Shown here one piece after another: positions 1 through 9,879 of a DNA stretch of 64,000 bases (its first letter is position 1; each line of letters opens with the position of its first letter). A model generated the notes under the pieces. The model saw only the letters and a program-made list of their open reading frames with translations. It did no database searches and had not been told where the DNA came from. This DNA comes from Aedes albopictus (lineage: Eukaryota; Arthropoda; Insecta; Diptera; Culicidae): NCBI RefSeq assembly GCF_035046485.1, contig NC_085138.1, positions 295,288,256 to 295,352,255 of the forward strand, read 5' to 3'. Both the position numbers and the translations under genes were made by a program.

Positions 1-59
1 GGTAGAACGGTTCGCTAATCCTTTTTGTTTGTCCTGCTATTGGCTCCAGCGTTGTTATG

Positions 60-208
60 TTCTGACGTTTTTGCCTTTCTCGTACACCAAGGTGTACCGA
101 AAGGCTATATGTTCACTCCAAAAACGAAAATTTGATAGAGCCTCCGGAGGGGTCAAGTCTTATATACCAATCGACTCAGCTCGACGAATTGAGGTGATGT
201 CTGTGTGT

Positions 209-290
<82 letters not shown>
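60..290 (+). mobile_element. Family A element, 5' head (left part, split by the R1 LINE)
   Basis: This is the head of a tandem-repeat-bearing element. It opens with a strong hairpin whose arms are GCCTTTC/GTACACC and GGTGTAC/GAAAGGC (about 70-105). A conserved block follows (ATATGTTCACTC, then CTTATATACCAAT and CTCAGCTCGACGAATTGA), then a TG tract. The same head occurs inverted at 42290-42450, and a related one lies at 12398-12530. The element continues on the far side of the LINE from 5784. Helentron/DINE-1-like classification is inference from architecture only. Confidence 0.6.
199..290. repeat. (TG)n microsatellite, left flank of the R1 LINE
   Basis: A nearly pure TG tract with one TATG interruption. 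It ends exactly where the LINE's A tail begins (T run on this strand, 291-302). With the tract at 5784 it forms one microsatellite split by the LINE. Open frames of alternating Cys/Val across it are not genes. Confidence 0.95.
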
Positions 291-293
<3 letters not shown>

Positions 294-302
294 TTTTTTT
301 TC

Positions 303-1006
303 CTTCTAAACCATAGGGGGATAATCTGCTCAACAGACACCCTAACAGAAGGTTAGGGTAGTGTAGGTCTGACAGGCCGTCTTCTACAACAAAAGTAAAA
401 TCCAGGACTACTCTCTCCTCGTACCCACTAAACCATTCCTATGGTCGCCAAACCCTACGTCTCTCCGGAACCACCAAGAAGGTATTGCTTCAGAGAGGGG
501 CTAGTGCACATCGCACCCACAAGGTTAGCTGCGTAGCCTGCAGCAACGAACATCGATGACTCGCTTTGGAGAGTCCATCACGGTAGCATGCTGGCGCTTA
601 GCCAGTTTCCCGAGTGGTCCTCGCCACTCCCTTTGTCCTCGGAAGGCGGGCAGAGTCAACCCCGCCCGCGCCCTACTGCTGAGCGGACATCAAGAACTGA
701 TGCCCACATGCAACCCGATCTGACCTGCCCGCAAAGGAAGGGTATCACTACCCTTCAGGCCCTATCAGATGCATCCGTAGGTTGCTGACGGCAGGGTCTC
801 CACCTGCCCCGACCCTTGCCGGGGACCCCTTTCCAACCGCGGGCTTGGATCCAACCCAGTAGACCGACGCCACGACAGCACCGCTACCGGGACTTCCTCT
901 CCGCGGCCACTTAATCGTTGTAAGGGTCGATCTCGACCGCAGGGCACCGGTATGACCTACGAAGCCGACTCCGAACCCCTGGACCACCTCTTGTACTGCA
1001 TCTGGA
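303..1006 (-). other. 3' UTR of the R1-clade LINE
   Basis: About 0.7 kb between the ORF2 stop and the A tail. No coding sequence is supported here, and overlapping short frames are shadows. A GAAGGTTAGGGTAG stretch lies near 350. Confidence 0.75.
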
Positions 1007-3943
1007 CTAGCCATTCTCCGAGTCCACGCGCCACCTCCTCTGTAGCTCCCAGACGATGTGGGTAATAGCCGTTGAAACGGCGTTCCAGCCAAACTCATCC
1101 CTACACATCCTCTGGACCAAGTTGTCCGGAGTTGTGTCCTCCCCGCATGTGGCAAGCATGCGGTCACGCATTGTGCGAAAACGCGGGCACACGAACAAAA
1201 CGTGTTCCGCCGTTTCCTCTGAACCATTGCACACTGGGCATTCGGGAGAATCCGCATGCCCGAAACGGTGTAGATACTGTCGGAAGCAACCATGACCTGT
1301 AAGGACCTGTGTCAGGTGGAATGTGACTTCCCCATGGCGCCTATTAATCCAACTATCTACCCTCGGTATCAACCTATAGGTCCACCTTCCTTTGGTGGAA
1401 CTGTCCCACGCGCGCTGCCATTTGACCATAGAGGCCATCCTGACAGTCCTGCGTATGCCTCTTGTGCCGCGCATTTCGAAGCACTCCATGTCCTCACTGA
1501 TAAGAATGCTGATAGGCACCATACCAGTAATGACGCAGAGAGCGTCGTGTGACACGGTACGGTACGCGCTCGCAACCCTCAGGCACATAAGCCTGTAAGT
1601 ACTTTCCAGCTTCCGTCGGTAGCATTTAGTACTTAGCGCGGTGCCCCACGCCGGGCCGCCATACCTAAGTATGGATGTAGCAACACTAGCCAGAAGCTTG
1701 CGCTTACTGGCGTACACCGCAGAGCTATTGGACATCATCCGGGACAGTGCCGCAATAGCTGTGGAGGCTCTTTTACAGGCATAATCGACGTGGCTACCGA
1801 AGGTAAGCTTATCGTCGATCATCACGCCCAAGTGTTTGACGGAGCGCTTTGACAGGATAGTACAGTCTCCTACACTGATCTCCGTCTGCTGCTCCGACTT
1901 CAGGTTGTTAACAACCGTCACCTCTGTCTTGTGGTGAGCCAGCTCCAGTTTCCTGGACCGCATCCACGCCTCCACAACCTTAATCGAGTGGTTGGTAGTC
2001 AACTTTACCTCCTCGATCGTTTCACCGTAGACTTCGAGCGTAATGTCGTCGGCAAATCCGACAATCACCACTCCCACTGGATACTCTAACCTCAACACCT
2101 CGTCGTACATGACATTCCATAACACCGGACCCAGGATGGAACCTTGCGGGACTCCTGAGGTTATGTGAAAGCACTTCCGACCCACCTCCGTGTCGTAGAC
2201 TAGTACACGATTCTGAAAGTAACTTCCGAGAATCTTGTACAGGTACTCCGGTATTCCCAGACGCAAGAGCGCATCGGCAATAGCAGACCAGCTGGCGCTA
2301 TTAAACGCATTCCTTACATCCAGAGTCACTACCGCGCAAAAGCGAATTCCCCTCCTCTTAGGCTCGAGTGCTTTCTCGGCGGTTTTTGTAACCGACAAGA
2401 TAGCGTCTACGGTGGACCTCCCCTTCCGGAAGCCGTACTGGTTACTCGAAAGACCATTTTCGCCCTCGGTGAACCGCAGCATTCTATTGAGGATGATCTT
2501 TTCGAGCACCTTCCCCGCCGTGTCAATCAAGCATATTGGTCTATATGCCGACGGGTCTCCGGGTGGTTTCCCCGCCTTTGGCAATAGTACCAGGCTCTGC
2601 CTCTTCCAAGCTTCTGGGAAAACTCCCTCGTCCAGGCATTTCTGCATAGCAGACCTGAACATCTCGGGAGCCTCTGCAATAGCTACTTTTAAGGCCAAGT
2701 TCGGAACTCCGTCCGGACCTGGGGCCTTACCTACGCTAAGGGACTTAGCTATCCCCGCAAGTTCCACATCGGTGACCCTCTCCTCATCGCCAGCCCCAGT
2801 CCCCGGCTGTCCTACGAAAGGAGGCCAAGGACTAGGATCATGACGCGGAAAAAGTCCTCCAATGATCCCCTCCAACATCTCTGGAGATTGCTCTGTAGGA
2901 GCCATCACACCTCTCGTCTTGGCCATAACGATCCTGTAGGCGTCACCCCACGGGTTCGTATTGGCACTCTGACAGAGACCCTCAAAGCAGGCCTTTTTGC
3001 TTGCTCTTATCTCGGTCTTAAGCGCGGCTTTTGCAGCGGCGAACACCACCCGCCGTTCGTTTCGCTCTTCCTCTGATCGTGCTCGCTGCATCCGCCGCCT
3101 AGCCCGTAGGCAGGCGCGGCGCAGGTCCGCAATCGCGTCGGTCCACCAGTAAGCCGGTGGCCTCCCATTTCTAGGGTGGACTCGCCTAGGCATGGTCGCA
3201 TCACACGCACGTGAGAGCACCGCTACCAGCTCGTCGCCGTCTAAACCGATTAAGTTTCGCTCACGGCGGAGCGCCTCCCTAAATACCCCTTCGTCGAAGT
3301 ATGATGTCTTCCACCTGCGAGGGCTTGGCCTTGGCCTAGCCGCCTCTTCTTCTATCCGCTGTCTGCTGTTATTGTAGTCGATACTGTAGCGAACCGCCAG
3401 GTGGTCGCTGTGAGTGTAGCCATCATCTACTCTCCAGTTCGAACTACTTGTTAGGCCAGGACTACAAAAGGTCACGTCAATAATTGACTCCGCTCCGTTT
3501 CGACTAAAGGTACTCTTGGTACCGACATTAGCCAAGTCGACATCTAAGATGGCCAGTGTTTCTAGCAGGATCTGACCCCGCTGGTTCGTGAAACGGCTTC
3601 CCCATTCCACGGCCCAGGCATTAAAGTCGCCCGCTATTACCACCGGCCTTCGCCCTGTTAGCACGGTCGTTAAGCGGTCCAGCATTTGCGTGAACTGCTC
3701 GATCGGCCACCGCGGAGGCGCATAACAGCTACAGAAGAAGACCAACTCCTGCACGGGGTATTTACCCGTCGTCCATATCGCCGCCATTTTCCTGGTCCCA
3801 TCCGAGGCCCAGTTGCCGTTGCCGGCGGGTACTCGGTATGGGTCCGAAATGATGGCGATATCCGTCTCCCACTCAGAAACCGCCTGACAAAGCAGTTGCT
3901 GAGCCGCATCACAGTGGTTCAGGTTCAGCTGCGTTACCTGCAC
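1007..3943 (-). CDS. R1-clade LINE ORF2: APE endonuclease, reverse transcriptase, CCHC domain
   Basis: A 978-codon intact polyprotein for target-primed reverse transcription. Residues 1-190 are an APE-type endonuclease (LNLNHCDAA at 6-14, GDFNAW at 105-110, SDHLAV at 179-184). The reverse transcriptase follows: KAPGPDG near 406-412, LDVRNAF at 541-547, VPQGSILGP at 598-606 and catalytic FADD at 630-633. A C-terminal CCHC-like motif has C902, C905, H914 and C919, as usual in the R1 clade. The frame overlaps the ORF1 stop by 10 bases. The first codon shown is GTG and the in-frame stretch back to the previous stop (3971-3973) has no ATG. Translation probably relies on coupling to ORF1 or another recoding event; that is inference. 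The endonuclease is presumably what selects the AC repeat target. The 9480-9660 fragment is homologous to its C-terminus. Confidence 0.93.
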   Translation of the reverse strand: MQVTQLNLNHCDAAQQLLCQAVSEWETDIAIISDPYRVPAGNGNWASDGTRKMAAIWTTGKYPVQELVFFCSCYAPPRWPIEQFTQMLDRLTTVLTGRRPVVIAGDFNAWAVEWGSRFTNQRGQILLETLAILDVDLANVGTKSTFSRNGAESIIDVTFCSPGLTSSSNWRVDDGYTHSDHLAVRYSIDYNNSRQRIEEEAARPRPSPRRWKTSYFDEGVFREALRRERNLIGLDGDELVAVLSRACDATMPRRVHPRNGRPPAYWWTDAIADLRRACLRARRRMQRARSEEERNERRVVFAAAKAALKTEIRASKKACFEGLCQSANTNPWGDAYRIVMAKTRGVMAPTEQSPEMLEGIIGGLFPRHDPSPWPPFVGQPGTGAGDEERVTDVELAGIAKSLSVGKAPGPDGVPNLALKVAIAEAPEMFRSAMQKCLDEGVFPEAWKRQSLVLLPKAGKPPGDPSAYRPICLIDTAGKVLEKIILNRMLRFTEGENGLSSNQYGFRKGRSTVDAILSVTKTAEKALEPKRRGIRFCAVVTLDVRNAFNSASWSAIADALLRLGIPEYLYKILGSYFQNRVLVYDTEVGRKCFHITSGVPQGSILGPVLWNVMYDEVLRLEYPVGVVIVGFADDITLEVYGETIEEVKLTTNHSIKVVEAWMRSRKLELAHHKTEVTVVNNLKSEQQTEISVGDCTILSKRSVKHLGVMIDDKLTFGSHVDYACKRASTAIAALSRMMSNSSAVYASKRKLLASVATSILRYGGPAWGTALSTKCYRRKLESTYRLMCLRVASAYRTVSHDALCVITGMVPISILISEDMECFEMRGTRGIRRTVRMASMVKWQRAWDSSTKGRWTYRLIPRVDSWINRRHGEVTFHLTQVLTGHGCFRQYLHRFGHADSPECPVCNGSEETAEHVLFVCPRFRTMRDRMLATCGEDTTPDNLVQRMCRDEFGWNAVSTAITHIVWELQRRWRVDSENG

Positions 3944-5505
3944 TGTGATTTGTTGCTCACTGCGGCTTTCTTAAAGGCCGGGCACCCTGGACCACCCATC
4001 GCATGTCTGTTTTTCGAGGTTTTCCCGGTACAGATCATGCAGATGGGCGGACTCGTACAGCTTTGGGCCTTATGACCTTCAGCGCCGCATCGCCTACACA
4101 GTTTGCGCCTGTCGGGGCCTTTGCAGTCCCACGACTTGTGTCCTGGTTCCAGACACCTGAAGCAAACCTCAGGTGGCTCGTGGAATGTCAGGTGACAAAC
4201 ACACCAGCCCACCTTAATACTCCCTACTTTAACGGACTTTTTAACATCCGCCACAGGTAGCTGAACCAGAGCTATCTGTGTCCCTGCTGGCCCCTTCCGC
4301 AGCCTGACGGCTGTGGCGGCCACCTGAACATCGCACTGTTGCCGCAGTGCCGTGACGAGCTCTTCCGCTTCGGTGATCTCGTCTAGGTCTTTGACCTTCA
4401 GAGTCGCCTCATGCGTAAGAGCCCTCACCTCCACTCCATCTCCAAGGACCTCTTCTGCCAGCCTCTTGTAGGCGGCGCCCTTGTGATCCTTCTCGCGCTT
4501 AAGCTCCAGGATCATTTCGCCCGTACGAGTACGTCTGATACTGCGTACGTCGGCTCCAAGACCCTCGAGCTTGGCGTCGCACCTCATCGCCTTCAAGACG
4601 TCCGAGTATTTCGACTGTTCGGTCTTGATGACGATAGCGTCACCTTTTTCGCGCCTGGCACCTGCCTTCCTACGCCTTGGCTTGGCGACCTGCACTTCTG
4701 CCTGCGGATTCCCCTTCTTCTTCCTCTTCCGCTCTACCTTTGTCCAAGGAGGGTCCTCTCCTTGGATCGCCCTGCTCTGTGGCTGCTGAGGGCCCACCAT
4801 TGGTCGCAACCCCTTGTTCCCATCATTCCGGGACGGGCCGGCCTTTTCAGGCCCACCCTTCCCAGCTTTCCGGGAACCCTGGCTGGGGTCCGACTTTCCA
4901 GCGTTACCACCGGCTTTCGGGGTTATTATACGCCTGGCCTTGCGGGCGCCGCCAGACAGCTCCTCACCTGACGGCTGCCTCGCCCGCTTCTGCGAATGCT
5001 TGTCGCTTTTGTCGCGAGCATTCGCTTCCACTCTCTTCGGACTACCCGCGAAGGAGAAGGCCTCCGTTTGTGTAAACTTAGACGCTTTCTCCTTTGCGGG
5101 TTCCGCCGCTGCTGCAGCCAGCAACGCAACCGCGTGCTCCTGCTTGGCATTATCGACAGACGCCCTAAGCCGAAGCAAGGCCGTTTTCAGGTCCTTGCTT
5201 ATATTCGACTTAGTTGTCGCAAAGTCGATAATTTTGCCGAGCTGCTGCTCAGCTACCTCAAATGTGGGCCGTCCTTTTTCTGCAACTTGGCTGATGGCCC
5301 TCAGCAACCATGCTCCGTCCATGACCTCCGCCGGCTGGCTTGCCGTAGAGTGGACAGGAGCTCCCACGCTTGAGCTGCGTAAGCAGCTTCCAGCACCTGA
5401 CTCCTCGCTTCTCCTTGTAGGAGACCTCATCAACCCGCTTCTTGCGAAGGGGTTGATCGCACCGCTACTTCCACCTGTATTTTGATTTTTAAGATTTTTA
5501 CTCAT
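3934..5505 (-). CDS. R1-clade LINE ORF1: gag-like RNA-binding protein with three CCHC knuckles
   Basis: A 523-residue nucleic-acid-binding protein expected to coat LINE RNA. The N-terminal half is low-complexity and basic. A central block (GDAIVIKTEQSKYSDVLKAM, then DVRSIRRTRTGEMILELKR) matches the conserved gag core of R1-type ORF1 proteins. The C-terminus has three zinc knuckles: C448-C451-H456-C461, C470-C473-H478-C483 and C489-C492-H501-C508. The start is the first ATG of an open frame (MSKNLKNQN). Its stop overlaps ORF2 by 10 bases, an arrangement typical of stop-restart or coupled translation. The sequence is intact. A diverged ORF1 of the same general type survives at 30530-31060. Confidence 0.9.
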   Translation of the reverse strand: MSKNLKNQNTGGSSGAINPFARSGLMRSPTRRSEESGAGSCLRSSSVGAPVHSTASQPAEVMDGAWLLRAISQVAEKGRPTFEVAEQQLGKIIDFATTKSNISKDLKTALLRLRASVDNAKQEHAVALLAAAAAEPAKEKASKFTQTEAFSFAGSPKRVEANARDKSDKHSQKRARQPSGEELSGGARKARRIITPKAGGNAGKSDPSQGSRKAGKGGPEKAGPSRNDGNKGLRPMVGPQQPQSRAIQGEDPPWTKVERKRKKKGNPQAEVQVAKPRRRKAGARREKGDAIVIKTEQSKYSDVLKAMRCDAKLEGLGADVRSIRRTRTGEMILELKREKDHKGAAYKRLAEEVLGDGVEVRALTHEATLKVKDLDEITEAEELVTALRQQCDVQVAATAVRLRKGPAGTQIALVQLPVADVKKSVKVGSIKVGWCVCHLTFHEPPEVCFRCLEPGHKSWDCKGPDRRKLCRRCGAEGHKAQSCTSPPICMICTGKTSKNRHAMGGPGCPAFKKAAVSNKSQCR

Positions 5506-5975
<470 letters not shown>

Positions 5976-8015
5976 CAAAAAAACTCACATCACTTTTTGG
6001 CAGTAAACCTCATCCGATTTCAATGACCGACGGTTCATTCGACGCGGAATCTGGTCCCATTGTTTCCTATTGAAAATGGTTCGGATCGGTTCAGCCGTTC
6101 CGGAGATATGGCCATTTAGGTGTTCCGGAACGGTACCCCAGGAAGGAACCAGATATGAAAATGCATCAAACCTATGCATGCGACACATCCAACCACGGCA
6201 TTTTCGATAACCTGATGAGCGGTAAGCAGAAAAATAGTCTAAGACCATATCTGAACCGGTAGTGTTCCGGTACCGGTTCCGGGTGTCCCGCCGGAAGTGG
6301 CAAATATCAAAGTGAACCAAACCCATGCATGAGACACATCAAACCACTGCATTTTCGATAACCTGATCAGCGGTAAGCAGGAAAATAGTCTCAGACCATA
6401 TCTGAACCGGTAGTGTTCCCGAACCGGTTCTGGGCGTCCCGCTGTAAGTGGCCAAATATACAATTGTACCAAACCCATGCAAGCGACACATCAAACCACG
6501 GCATTTTAGATGACCTGATGGACAATGAGCAGGAAAATCATCTCAGACCATATCTGAACCGGTAGTGTTCCGGAACCGGTTCTAGTCGTCCCGCTGGAAG
6601 TGGCCAAATATACAAGTGAACCAAACCCAGATATGCGACACTTCAAACCACGGCATTTTCGATAACCTGATAAGCGGTAAGCAGAAAAATAGTCTCAGAT
6701 CATATCTGAACCGGTAGTGTTCCGAAACCGGTTCTAGGCGTCCCGCTGGAAGTGGCCAAATATACAATTGAACCAAACACATGCATGCGACATATCAAAC
6801 CACGGCATTTTCGATGACCTGATGGATAATGAGCAGGAAAATCATCTCAGACCATACCTGAACCGGTAGTTTTCCGGAACCAATTCTAGGCGTCCCGCTG
6901 GAAGTGGCCAAATATACAATTGAACCAAACCCATACATGCGACATATCAAACCACGGCATTTTCGATGACCTGATGGACAATGAGCAGGAAAACCATCTC
7001 AGATCATATCTGAACCAGTAGTGTTCCGGAACTTGTTCCGGGGTTCCCGCCGAAGTGGTTAAATCTGAAAGAGAAACAAACCCGTACATGCGTCACATCA
7101 AATAGCGGCTTTTTAGATTACCTAATGAACGGTCATCAAGTGTTTCGGAATCGGTTTTGAGTGGCCGGAAGAGGCCAAATGTCAAAGTGAACCAAATCCA
7201 GGCATGTGACACATCAAATCGTGGCTTTTGCGATAATCTGATGAACAGTTAGCTAGAAAATAGCCTTACGTCACTGGTAGTGGTCCGGAATTGGTTCAGA
7301 GAGTTCCGTCGAAATTGTCAAACCCTGCATGTGACACCTTCAATTTGCAGCGTTTTTGGTTAACCGATGAGCAGTTAACAAGACAATAATGTTAGACCAT
7401 ATTTGGTTCAGCCGGTAGTTACCCGGAATCAGATCCGGGTAGTAAAATGTAAAATTTAACCAAACCCATGGATGCGGTACATCAAATCACGACCAGTCTT
7501 GTAAACATTCGACACTTTTTGCTACCTTCATTTCGTTGCCGCAGTCGGGTGTCATTCGGCTTTGTTACCTTCGTGCGCTATCGCTACCTCTTACCTACAC
7601 ACAACACGAGCAGTAGAACGAAGACTGATCACGACTTATCGACAACCTGATGGAAAAATAAGGTCAGACCACATTAGATTCCCGGTAGTGTTGCGGGTTC
7701 AGCTGTGGCTTCGAAAGTGGTTAGAAGTAAAAGTGAAGCAAACCCATTCATGCGATATATCAAATCGCGGTGATTAGGTAAAGGTGAATAAATAGCAATA
7801 AAATATTCTCAGACCATAATTGGGACAACCGGTAGTGTCATGGTCCATGACTCATGGAATCAGATCCGGCTATCCCACCGGAAATTACCAAGTATAAAAA
7901 TGAACCAATCCCATACATACGACACATCAGATCGCAGATTTTTTGATAATCTAATGAACGGTTAGCAAGAAAATAGCCTTAGATTGCATTAGAGACTAGC
8001 TGTTGTGTAGCAGAA
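5976..8015 (+). repeat. Family A central tandem array, about 152-bp monomers
   Basis: Successive monomers carry the phrase CTGAACCGGTAGTGTTCC at about 6251, 6402, 6554, 6706, 6858 and 7010, a regular 151-152-bp step. Between them lie CCAAACCCATGCATGCGACA and a CACGGCATTTTCGATAACCTG block. Copies decay after 7100 but remain recognisable to about 8000. The first monomer follows the TG tract directly, as it does in the inverted copy at 42040-42290. Short frames on the minus strand repeat the same peptide (WFTxIFGHFQRD) and are artefacts. Confidence 0.85.
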
Positions 8016-8934
8016 CCAACGTTCATGTGAAAAATTAAATCGTGGCTTTGTTTAATGGCCTGATAAACATTAGGTATGAACAACAGTGACGAATAGGTCT
8101 AAGTTCTCATATATGAGAACAAAATATAGACAAAACTAAAGCGATCTCATCAAATCGTACCATTTCAGATTCCTAAGGTGTAAAGTTATAGCAGGATTGG
8201 TCAACGTTGAATGGAAAAATAAGAATTTGATCGCGTAAAAAGAAGATGGTGGCTGTTTTAAGGAATTTTGAGCTCTAAAACCATGTAAAATAAGTGTATT
8301 TGTAATGGGAAATTTGTTTGGAGTCCACCAGAGTATCCAAAATAGCGGTCCAAAGTCCAAGATAATGGCCCAGTATTCAAGTTAGTGCCTATGTTATAGG
8401 ATTTTTAATTCTTGCATTATGGGCATATTTTGTATGAAAATATGTCCAGAATTCAAAATTTGTAATCAGAAAACCCAAGCTGTGCGCTGTTTCACAAGGT
8501 CTGCAATATGAATATAGTTTGAATGGGGAAGAATGCCGGTCTTCGTCCAAAACTGGTAACCAGAAAATCATAAACGACATGCCAAAATTCAATACGGCGA
8601 CTATTTTATGTAATTTTAGGTGCAGAGTCCAAAAATGAATACCAGAACATCCAAGATGGTGTCTCAATGTTCAAGATGGCGGTTAGTTTTGTTGGGGTAG
8701 ATATCCGGAGTCATAAAATGATGACCGGAAAATCTAAAATGACGTTTCAAAATTTTGCGGCTTCATGACACTTGTTTGGTTTGAGTTTTGGATCGTTGTC
8801 TTATATTTTCTGAATATTGGATGTTATGCTAATATAAAATGTATCCATATTGAGTAGATTTAGCAAGCAAATTTCATTTTGTATTTATGTCAATGTCATC
8901 TACATGTCGCTCGAGTTTTGTTGAAAGGATATTT
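8016..8934. repeat. Diverged CAAGATGG repeats and AT-rich spacer
   Basis: From about 8330 to 8700, short phrases such as ATCCAAAATAGCGG, CCAAGATAATGGCC and TTCAAGATGGCGG recur. They are decayed, inverted relatives of the GCCATCTTG repeats at 41062-42035. In both places these repeats lie next to family A monomers, so they may belong to that element. I see no gene. Confidence 0.5.
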
Positions 8935-8990
8935 TAAAGCACGAGAAAGGCACCATCACCGCTAGGTGGATTAATTAGGGTTTTTTTTTT
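8935..8990 (+). mobile_element. Family A element, 3' end
   Basis: The segment ACGAGAAAGGC (8941-8951) is complementary to the head hairpin arm GCCTTTCTCGT. A small hairpin CACC-GCTA-GGTG (8957-8968), GGATTAATTAGGG and a T tract follow. The same end occurs in family B (14814-14860). A subterminal inverted repeat, 3' hairpin and T-rich junction fit a Helentron-like 3' end (inference). Confidence 0.5.
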
Positions 8991-9114
8991 GTTTTTATTA
9001 ATGTGTATTTTAACTTAAATGCTAATTCTACACTTCTGTTCTGACGGTGTTTTTTGCGTTTGTTTTTTTTTGTAGAATTTTGTCTACGAAAGTTCTGTTG
9101 TATCTATTAACCTC

Positions 9115-9415
9115 GGCTGCAGCGTAAATTCGATTTTATTCTTCCTTGAATTCTACGCTATCCAACGGTATATTGTAAAGCCGGTGAATCATAGAATGGA
9201 AGGCGGCTTGCTTTTGGGCCAAAGTGGTTGGAATCGGATGTTATGTACCGATCTGTGCTAGTTGGTTTGCGATAAATCCCAAATTTCAGAGTGTTATCCT
9301 CGTTTCTGCTAATCATCAGATCCAAGAAAGACACCTTTTCGTTTATTTCCTTCTCAGTCGGAAGGAATTCGGAAGCAACGGAATCACACTTGCCCACCCC
9401 CGTACACATCCTTTC
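9115..9415 (-). pseudogene. Penelope-like element reverse transcriptase fragment
   Basis: Minus-strand translation gives KVSFLDLMISRNEDNTLKFG, then IYRKPTSTDRYITSDSNH. This is the thumb-proximal signature of Penelope-type reverse transcriptases (FLDxxI, YRKPTxTDRYI, SNHP-like). After a frameshift it continues as FHSMIHRLYNIPLDSVEFK. No complete RT core or GIY-YIG endonuclease is present, so this is a truncated relic. It lies just downstream of the family A 3' end. Confidence 0.8.
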
Positions 9416-9479
9416 AGTAATGTTGTATGGAGTGATACATATCTCTACCGCATTTCTCCTGCATACTCGACCATTACTT

Positions 9480-9660
9480 CACAAACCTTGGGCATTCAAA
9501 AAGCACATGCTCCGCGGTCTGCTCGTCCATTTAGACACGCTCGGTATGAGCCTGTTTGTCCATCTACCCTTGCTGGGGAAGTCCCATTCCCGCTGCCACG
9601 TCAACATAGACGATGTCCTGACGATTCGTCTTCCGCCTTTTATACCACGGGAATATCAGG
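9480..9660 (-). pseudogene. R1-type LINE ORF2 C-terminal remnant with internal deletion
   Basis: Minus-strand translation reads TWQREWDFPSKGRWTNRLIP, then SVSKWT. It continues after a deletion as DEQTAEHVLFECPRFV in another frame. Both blocks align with the intact ORF2 at 1007-3943 (KWQRAWD..KGRWTYRLIP and EETAEHVLFVCPRF). The deletion removes the intervening HLTQ..CPVC region. It is a dead copy of a related but distinct element. Confidence 0.75.
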
Positions 9661-9694
9661 AAACCGATCTCATAGATGCATGAAAAATAGGGAG

Positions 9695-9870
9695 GGGGAG
9701 GGGGTGTTCCAGGGAGCTCAGGGGTCCTTCAAGCCGGTTGCATGGGTTTTCAGGGGCGCTTCAGGAAGTTTAATGTGTGTTCCAGCGAGTCTCAGAGGAG
9801 CCATTGAGCTTCTTCAAAGTGTCTCAGAGGGTTCCCCAAGGGAGTTTCAGAGTGTCACTTCAATGTTTAC
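9695..9870. repeat. CAGGGG/TTCAG low-complexity minisatellite
   Basis: Irregular short units such as CAGGGGCGCTTCAGG and AGTCTCAGAGG recur without a fixed period. The same style of repeat is found at 53720-54240. Confidence 0.5.
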
Positions 9871-9879
9871 ATAAGAATT

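Noticed and set aside
2235..2843. Plus-strand 202-codon frame opposite the R1 ORF2
   Set aside because: It is the antisense shadow of a clearly identified reverse transcriptase.
6239..7089. Series of similar minus-strand frames with WFTCIFGHFQRD-like peptides
   Set aside because: They recur with the 152-bp tandem unit and lack any other gene features.
5976..8015. A CRISPR-like array
   Set aside because: Units are contiguous 152-bp repeats without unique spacers, in a eukaryotic transposon context.
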